This document shows, piece by piece, positions 1 through 3,813 of a stretch of DNA of 5,934 nucleotides; within the stretch, counting starts at the first letter, position 1; each line of letters begins with the position of its first letter. The DNA lies in contig JBLIOB010000270.1 of NCBI GenBank assembly GCA_047639575.1, forward strand, positions 1-5,934. The letters are read 5' to 3'. Below the pieces are notes generated by a model that worked only from the letters and a program-made list of their open reading frames with translations, made no database searches and was not told where the DNA came from. Source of the DNA: JBLIOB01 sp047639575 (lineage in GTDB: Bacteria; Bacteroidota; Bacteroidia; Flavobacteriales_D; Parvicellaceae). A program made the position numbers and the translations under genes.

Positions 1-545
1 TCACCGTTTTCTTCGAAATATTGAAGAGCGCCAACCATTCTTAATGCTTCATCAACATTTCTTCCTAATGGAAGGTCGTTCGCTAATTGGTGACGAACTG
101 TTCCGTTAGGATCTATTAAAAATAATCCTCTATACGCGATCATTTCATCAGTAGCAGTCATGTTACCTTCTTCGTTGTAATCCCTTTCTCCAACTAATAC
201 ATCATAGTTTGCAGAAATAGTCTTGTAAGTATCAGCAACAAGTGGGTATGTTACTCCTTGAATACCACCTTTGTTTTTCTCCATTTGAAGCCAACCCCAA
301 TGCGATTGTTCTGTATCCATTGATACTCCAATAAGCTGAACACTTCTAGATTCGAATTCTGCAATTTTTTCTTGAGATGCAAATAATTCTGTTGGACAAA
401 CAAAAGTGAAATCTTTTGGATAGAAAAATAAAATCACATATTTCCCTTTAAATTGTTCTAGTGTAAAATCACCTACAATCTGAACAACATTAATCACCAC
501 TTGCGCTGAAAACGAAGGAGCTTTTCTTCCTACTAATACTGATAT
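1..545 (-). CDS. Typical 2-Cys peroxiredoxin (Prx1/AhpC-TSA family), C-terminus beyond left edge; ATA at the start position
   Basis: Cytoplasmic thiol peroxidase that reduces hydrogen peroxide, organic hydroperoxides and peroxynitrite. About 181 codons are visible. The thioredoxin-fold core has the peroxidatic site FYPKDFTFVCPTE with Cys at residue 50, the GVSMDTEQSHWGW stretch, and the conserved Arg in AYRGLFLID. The frame is still open in YFEENG at the window edge, just before where the family's resolving-Cys motif (VCPxxW) normally lies, so only a short tail is missing. The N-terminus SVLVGRKAPSF matches the usual family start, but the codon where ATG is expected is ATA (545-543), and in-frame TAG and TAA lie immediately upstream (551-546). 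No ATG follows until the Met of GVSM, after the catalytic Cys; GTG codons at residues 16-17 would remove the first beta strands. The start is therefore either a rare ATA or a single G-to-A change. No Shine-Dalgarno site is visible; the leader is A-rich. Family identification is very secure, the start is not. Confidence 0.93.
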   Translation of the reverse strand, partial: MSVLVGRKAPSFSAQVVINVVQIVGDFTLEQFKGKYVILFFYPKDFTFVCPTELFASQEKIAEFESRSVQLIGVSMDTEQSHWGWLQMEKNKGGIQGVTYPLVADTYKTISANYDVLVGERDYNEEGNMTATDEMIAYRGLFLIDPNGTVRHQLANDLPLGRNVDEALRMVGALQYFEENG

Positions 546-652
546 TTACTATATATTTTTAATTTTTTGATTCGAATTATTAACGACTAGAAATGTTACC
601 AATAGTTTGCGTTAAATCAAAGCTTACTTTTACATCTAATTAACTCGTCTGA
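546..652. promoter_or_regulatory. Divergent intergenic region between peroxiredoxin and MORN-repeat gene
   Basis: This 107-base AT-rich spacer must carry promoters for both flanking genes. On the minus strand, TAAGCTTTG (626-618) is close to the Bacteroidota -7 box TAnnTTTG but has one extra base in the spacer. Alternatively its TTTG could serve as a -33 element, 19 bases upstream of a weak TAACATTT. On the plus strand, ATAGTTTG (602-609) is an imperfect -7 candidate for the MORN gene without a convincing -33 partner. None of these is strong enough to call as a single site. No operator palindrome or riboswitch-like structure was seen. Confidence 0.35.
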
Positions 653-1189
653 ATGAAACACATACTTATCATAATTGTTCTGGTTTATTTTAATATAAGC
701 GCGCACTACGGTCAGCAAGTGTTGAACATTATTTTACCCAATGGAACCGAAATCAGCGAGTCTGTTCATTTAGTTTTGAATGATAGTGTTAATGGCAAAG
801 TGAAGGCAGTCTATGCTTCAGACTCGAGTAAGACATTATTTACAGGGAACTTTGTAAATGGGAAGGCAAATGGTCGATTTCTTTATTACTATAAGAATGG
901 AAAGTACATGCAAACGATGATTTACGGGTATGGTGACTTGCATGGAGATTATGCGGTATACAATGAGAAAGGCCAGATAATTAAAAAAGGGATTTATAAA
1001 AACGGCTTAAAACATGGTTTTTGGATCGATAAAGTTTCCAAATTACAAGGTCGTTACAAAAAGGGGGAAAAACACTTGTATTGGAAAAAGACGATTAACA
1101 AAGAGCTAAAACAATTTGAAAAATGGTTTTTCTCTAAAGGGGAATTAAAAAAAGGCGATGCGAAAACAGCTGAGAGTCTAGACTTATAA
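653..1189 (+). CDS. Secreted MORN/YwqK-like repeat protein, function unknown
   Basis: The 178-residue product begins with a classic Sec signal peptide: a short charged start (MKH), a hydrophobic core from about residue 4 to 13, and a likely cleavage after SA (17) or before QQ (21). No lipobox Cys is present, so a soluble periplasmic or exported protein is expected. After a short N-terminal domain, residues 63-125 carry two to three degenerate MORN-like units: GNFVNGKANGRFLYYYKNGK, then GDLHGDYAVYNEKG, then GIYKNGLKHGFW. The tail is lysine-rich. Such repeats are common in Bacteroidota proteins annotated as 'YwqK family antitoxin', a name that says little about function here because no toxin gene is adjacent. 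ATG at 653 is chosen because the signal peptide begins there; no Shine-Dalgarno site is seen. The stop overlaps the stop of the convergent ZIP gene by 6 bases. The molecular role is unknown; binding to membrane or protein partners is only an inference from the repeat type. Confidence 0.8.
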   Translation: MKHILIIIVLVYFNISAHYGQQVLNIILPNGTEISESVHLVLNDSVNGKVKAVYASDSSKTLFTGNFVNGKANGRFLYYYKNGKYMQTMIYGYGDLHGDYAVYNEKGQIIKKGIYKNGLKHGFWIDKVSKLQGRYKKGEKHLYWKKTINKELKQFEKWFFSKGELKKGDAKTAESLDL

Positions 1190-1993
1190 AGAGAAATAAG
1201 CTACAGCGGCTCCCAGAACCATTATCCCAACTTTCTTAGCATTAAAGCGATGGCCATCGTCAGCTTCGAATAAGATAGTGCTGGATATGTGAAGTAGCAT
1301 TCCCATTACAATCGCCATTGATATCTCTAAAGATGAGCCAAGCCCAAAAGAAGCGTTATGTCCAATGTAATGCATCGCTAAGAGGCCTAAAGGAGCCATA
1401 GCAGCAAACAGTACTAAAGAAATCAGCGTCTTCAATTTGCTTACTTTATTTGCAATTAGAAGCATTGCAAGTGTAATACCTACAGGAACTTTGTGAACAA
1501 GAATCCCCCATAAAAATGCGTTTCCGGAGGTACTACCGTGACTATGAGCATGCCCATGATCATGTACATGTCCAACTACGTGCTCAGCTTGTTCGTAAAA
1601 GTCGGCATGAAGAACCATTTCAATTGGCATTCCTTCTATAAACGCATGTATGCATAGACTAATTAATACGCCAATTGGAAATGCTTTTTTCTTATGTGTG
1701 TGGATGTGCCCATGTTCAATTCCTTGAGACATGAATTCAAGAAATACTTGAACGAAAAATCCAATTATTACAAATAATCCTATCGTCTTAATGGACAGTC
1801 CAGTTTTTTCGTTGGCGCCTTCATAAACTTCGGGAAATATGTGGAGGGCAAGCACCGCCAATAAGAATGCGCCTGAAAAATGTAAGAAGTACTTATTAAA
1901 TTTTTGAAGTTTGTCTTGGAAAAAAATGGTCAATAAACCTAAGCTGAGAACAGGAATTGTAAGAAGTAGGATCGGAAATAAATCTTTGCTCAC
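1184..1993 (-). CDS. ZIP-family divalent metal transporter with two His-rich loops
   Basis: Inner-membrane protein of 269 residues that likely imports Zn2+ or another divalent metal such as Fe2+ or Mn2+. About eight membrane segments can be read. The metal-site helices are recognisable: TM4 contains HAFIEG (His116, Glu120) and TM5 contains HKVPVG (His167, Lys168, Pro170), the ZIP signature positions. A His cluster HGHIHTH (94-100) sits between TM3 and TM4 as usual for the family. A second, denser cluster (138-152, HVVGHVHDHGHAHSH) lies between TM4 and TM5, where many ZIPs have only a short turn. The C-terminal LLHISSTILFEADDGHRFN stretch fits the Bacteroidota branch. The start is GTG (1993-1991), sharing GTGA with the stop of the upstream methyltransferase gene, so translational coupling is likely. 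Metal specificity cannot be read from the sequence, and no Zur or Fur box was recognised upstream of the pair. Confidence 0.92.
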   Translation of the reverse strand: MSKDLFPILLLTIPVLSLGLLTIFFQDKLQKFNKYFLHFSGAFLLAVLALHIFPEVYEGANEKTGLSIKTIGLFVIIGFFVQVFLEFMSQGIEHGHIHTHKKKAFPIGVLISLCIHAFIEGMPIEMVLHADFYEQAEHVVGHVHDHGHAHSHGSTSGNAFLWGILVHKVPVGITLAMLLIANKVSKLKTLISLVLFAAMAPLGLLAMHYIGHNASFGLGSSLEISMAIVMGMLLHISSTILFEADDGHRFNAKKVGIMVLGAAVAYFSL

Positions 1994-2730
1994 GTTGTCT
2001 TTTTCGCAAGAACAATTAATCGATCTGATGTAGATGGATCAAAGGCCTCTAATTGATAGCCGCCAAAGGTATCAATTAATTGCAACCCGGTTGCATCTAG
2101 GTAGTTTTTAAAATCTTTAAGCGTGATTAACTCTACTCGCTCTTGGTACATATGATCTTCTCCATTTGCTCGAAAACTGATGGTCTTAATAACATTACCA
2201 TCTTTTACTTTTTTAGAGATATGAAATTCTATACCATCCTCCGTTTTAACTTCCTGAGGTTTTAGTTCTTTTTCAACTTTAAAAGCATTTAAATAATCAA
2301 TCACTACTATTCCATTGCTAGTAAGTTGATCCTCAATTGCTGCAAAAACAGTTTCGTTTTCGAGATGGGAATCAAAATAACCAAAACTGGTAAACAAATT
2401 AAACACGAATTCAAAAGATTGTTCCTTATAGACCTTACGCATATCATGCACGTCAAAATGAAGTCTTTTGTTCTCGGATTGCTTTGCATACGAAATGCTA
2501 TTTGCTGATAAATCTACTCCTGTAACTTGATATCCAAGTTTGTTTAAGAAAACAGAATGACGCCCTTTACCGCATGCCAGGTCTAGAATTCGATCTTCTT
2601 TTTCCGGAGTTAAATAGGTGACTAATTTCTGAATAAAGAACTCGGCTTCGGTGTAATTTCTGTTTTTATACAACGAATGATAATAGTCTGAATCAAACCA
2701 ATCTGAGTACCATTCTTTTTTTTTGTCCAT
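1990..2730 (-). CDS. Class I SAM-dependent methyltransferase, substrate unknown
   Basis: Cytosolic protein of 246 residues with a Rossmann-type methyltransferase fold. Motif I is DLACGKG (50-56), which binds S-adenosylmethionine. The acidic residue at the end of strand beta-2 is Asp73 in VTGVDLS, followed by a post-II segment FDVHDMR and the strand-4 region FEFVFNLFTSFGYF. The N-terminal WFDSDYYHSLYKNR segment is typical of a family common in Bacteroidota that is annotated only as methyltransferase domain 11/25 type. The C-terminal half, rich in beta strands (EFHISKKV, KTISFRANGE, ERVELITL), probably forms the substrate-binding cap. A small-molecule substrate is more likely than DNA, because no DNA-methyltransferase catalytic motif (DPPY or PCQ) is visible; this is inference. 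It is the first gene of a two-gene unit with the ZIP transporter. A run of nine A on the coding strand occupies codons 3-5. Confidence 0.88.
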   Translation of the reverse strand: MDKKKEWYSDWFDSDYYHSLYKNRNYTEAEFFIQKLVTYLTPEKEDRILDLACGKGRHSVFLNKLGYQVTGVDLSANSISYAKQSENKRLHFDVHDMRKVYKEQSFEFVFNLFTSFGYFDSHLENETVFAAIEDQLTSNGIVVIDYLNAFKVEKELKPQEVKTEDGIEFHISKKVKDGNVIKTISFRANGEDHMYQERVELITLKDFKNYLDATGLQLIDTFGGYQLEAFDPSTSDRLIVLAKKTT

Positions 2731-2758
2731 TACGGCCCGAAGATAACATTAATGTCCC

Positions 2759-2790
2759 TTGGTGTAGAGTCACATTTTTTGTTATGTTTG
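2759..2790 (+). promoter_or_regulatory. Bacteroidota-type promoter for the siaB-siaC unit
   Basis: TTG at 2759-2761 is followed after 21 bases by TATGTTTG at 2783-2790, a full match to the Bacteroidota -7 consensus TAnnTTTG with the known -33 spacing range. Transcription would begin a few bases downstream, around 2794-2797. This overlaps and would exclude the upstream ATG at 2784, and leaves a short leader before the ATG at 2808. It lies in the 53-77 base gap between the divergent methyltransferase gene and siaB. The match is seen in sequence; activity is inferred. Confidence 0.6.
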
Positions 2791-2795
2791 TTAGT

Positions 2796-2807
2796 AAGGA
2801 AGAAAGG
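2796..2807 (+). promoter_or_regulatory. Shine-Dalgarno site deciding the siaB start
   Basis: AAGGA at 2796-2800 stands seven bases before ATG 2808. It is one of the few purine-rich Shine-Dalgarno-like sites in this window and favours the 2808 start over the in-frame ATG at 2784, which has only T-rich sequence upstream. Confidence 0.6.
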
Positions 2808-3386
2808 ATGATTGATATTTACGATTTTTACAAAAGGATGGAGGAGCATAATGTAATGCTCTCATTTAAAGGTGAAATCACATCTGATCTTTTAAGTTCG
2901 ATTTTACAAATTATGGAATCGAAGCTTGAAGTAATTGAAGAAGTGCCAAAGGTAAAGAAGAAAGTGTTCAACGTTTTAGTTGAATGTTTGCAGAACCTTT
3001 ATCATCATAAAGAAGACAATGAAGAATCTTTTGCTGATGATAGTACAGCAATGTTTATGATTGCGAACAAAGGAGGATTTTATCATATATTAACAGGAAA
3101 TTACATTCTACTGGAACAAGTATCCAAATTAAAAAGCCTTATTGACAAGGTAAATGAATTGGATAAAGCAGAACTAAAAGCATATTATAAGGAAGTACTT
3201 AACAATGGTCAGATGTCTGAAAAAGGCGGAGGAGGACTAGGGATGATTGATATCGCTAGGAAATCAGGACAGAAGTTAGAGTATAGTTTTATGTCAATTA
3301 GTGAGGACACGTCATTTTTCACGTTAAAAGTGAAGGTAGAGCAATCAGAAAGTAAAAGGATAAGTAAAGTATTAAGCAATGGATAA
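2808..3386 (+). CDS. siaB: SiaB-family protein kinase (histidine-kinase-like ATPase fold, DUF6272)
   Basis: Cytosolic protein of 192 residues, recognised as a relative of Pseudomonas aeruginosa SiaB, which phosphorylates SiaC on a threonine. It has a GHKL-type ATPase core: the N-box helix VLVECLQNLYHH (Glu59, Gln62, Asn63), a central beta region with MFMIANKGGFYHIL and a TGN at 96-98, a helical lid region, and a Gly-rich nucleotide loop GGGGLGMIDIAR (140-145). There is no phospho-acceptor His domain, as expected for an anti-sigma-factor-like Ser/Thr kinase rather than a two-component sensor. ATG 2808 is preferred: it has an AAGGA site, starts with the MIDIYDFYKRM stretch where I would expect homologs to begin, and lies downstream of the predicted transcription start. 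The longer reading from 2784 adds eight residues. It overlaps siaC by 8 bases, and the pairing of kinase and substrate genes supports both calls. The partner phosphatase (SiaA type) is not in this window. Confidence 0.85.
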   Translation: MIDIYDFYKRMEEHNVMLSFKGEITSDLLSSILQIMESKLEVIEEVPKVKKKVFNVLVECLQNLYHHKEDNEESFADDSTAMFMIANKGGFYHILTGNYILLEQVSKLKSLIDKVNELDKAELKAYYKEVLNNGQMSEKGGGGLGMIDIARKSGQKLEYSFMSISEDTSFFTLKVKVEQSESKRISKVLSNG

Positions 3387-3753
3387 TTTGAAAATGGAGG
3401 GAACTCCTAAAACGCCTGAGATTGATTTTAACGTAGCTGGAGAGCTTTTACTAAAGGGGAGATCTATTCCGGAAAATTCAGTGGAGTATTACGCCCCATT
3501 AATGAAATGGATTGAAGACTATGGAGCAAATCCACAGCCTGAAACCGTAGTTCACGTGAAATTAGAGTATTTCAACACAAGTTCATCTAAATGTATTTTA
3601 GATGTATTCAAAAAATTAGAATCTATAAATGGTTCAACTCTTCATATCAAATGGTATTATGAAGAAGATGATGAAGACATGTTGGAGGCAGGAGAAGATT
3701 ACGATGCAATCATCGACTTGAAGTTCGAGATGATTGAGGTAGAAGAGATCTAA
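3379..3753 (+). CDS. siaC: SiaC-family regulatory phosphoprotein (DUF1987)
   Basis: Small acidic cytosolic protein of 124 residues, recognised by the family's landmark stretches: GRSIPENSVEYYAPLMKWIEDY (28-48), LEYFNTSSSKCILDVFKKLE (62-81) and WYYEEDDEDMLEAGEDY. In P. aeruginosa, SiaC is phosphorylated at Thr68 by SiaB; when unphosphorylated it binds and activates the diguanylate cyclase SiaD. Thr67 in the FNTSSSK segment is the matching residue here, so the switch appears intact. The start ATG 3379 overlaps the siaB stop by 8 bases, suggesting translational coupling. An in-frame ATG at 3394 (residue 6) is possible but has no better ribosome site. The gene is followed 13 bases later by a strong terminator, so it is the last gene of the unit. 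No GGDEF target is adjacent, so the regulated partner in this organism is unknown. Confidence 0.92.
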   Translation: MDNLKMEGTPKTPEIDFNVAGELLLKGRSIPENSVEYYAPLMKWIEDYGANPQPETVVHVKLEYFNTSSSKCILDVFKKLESINGSTLHIKWYYEEDDEDMLEAGEDYDAIIDLKFEMIEVEEI

Positions 3754-3766
3754 GAATAGTTTAGAG

Positions 3767-3802
3767 AAAAAAAAGGGGATGCAATTGCATCCCCTTTTTT
3801 TT
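3767..3802. terminator. Bidirectional rho-independent terminator
   Basis: This is a perfect 36-base palindrome: eight A, then GGGGATGC, AATT, GCATCCCC and eight T (the T run continues to 3803). The GC-rich stem has eight pairs around an AATT loop. The A and T flanks give a U-tract on either transcript, so it can end siaBC transcription on the plus strand and the ABC transporter transcript on the minus strand. It sits between the two convergent stop codons (3753 and 3814). Confidence 0.93.
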
Positions 3803-3813
3803 TCTTTAATTTT

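Noticed and set aside
492..500. GTG codons at peroxiredoxin residues 16-17 as the real start
   Set aside because: This would delete the conserved VLVGRKAPSF N-terminus, which is in frame and well preserved; kept only as an alternative.
653..1189. Toxin-antitoxin module
   Set aside because: The MORN/YwqK-like label alone suggests an antitoxin, but the protein has a signal peptide and neither neighbour is a toxin.
2307..2489. 60-codon minus-strand frame
   Set aside because: It lies wholly within the methyltransferase gene in another frame, and its product has no recognisable motif.
2326..2508. 60-codon plus-strand frame
   Set aside because: It is antisense to the methyltransferase gene, with no domain, promoter or ribosome site of its own.
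2738..2745. TATCTTCG on the minus strand as methyltransferase -7 box
   Set aside because: It has one mismatch to TAnnTTTG, no TTG at the right distance, and would place the transcript start at the ATG itself.
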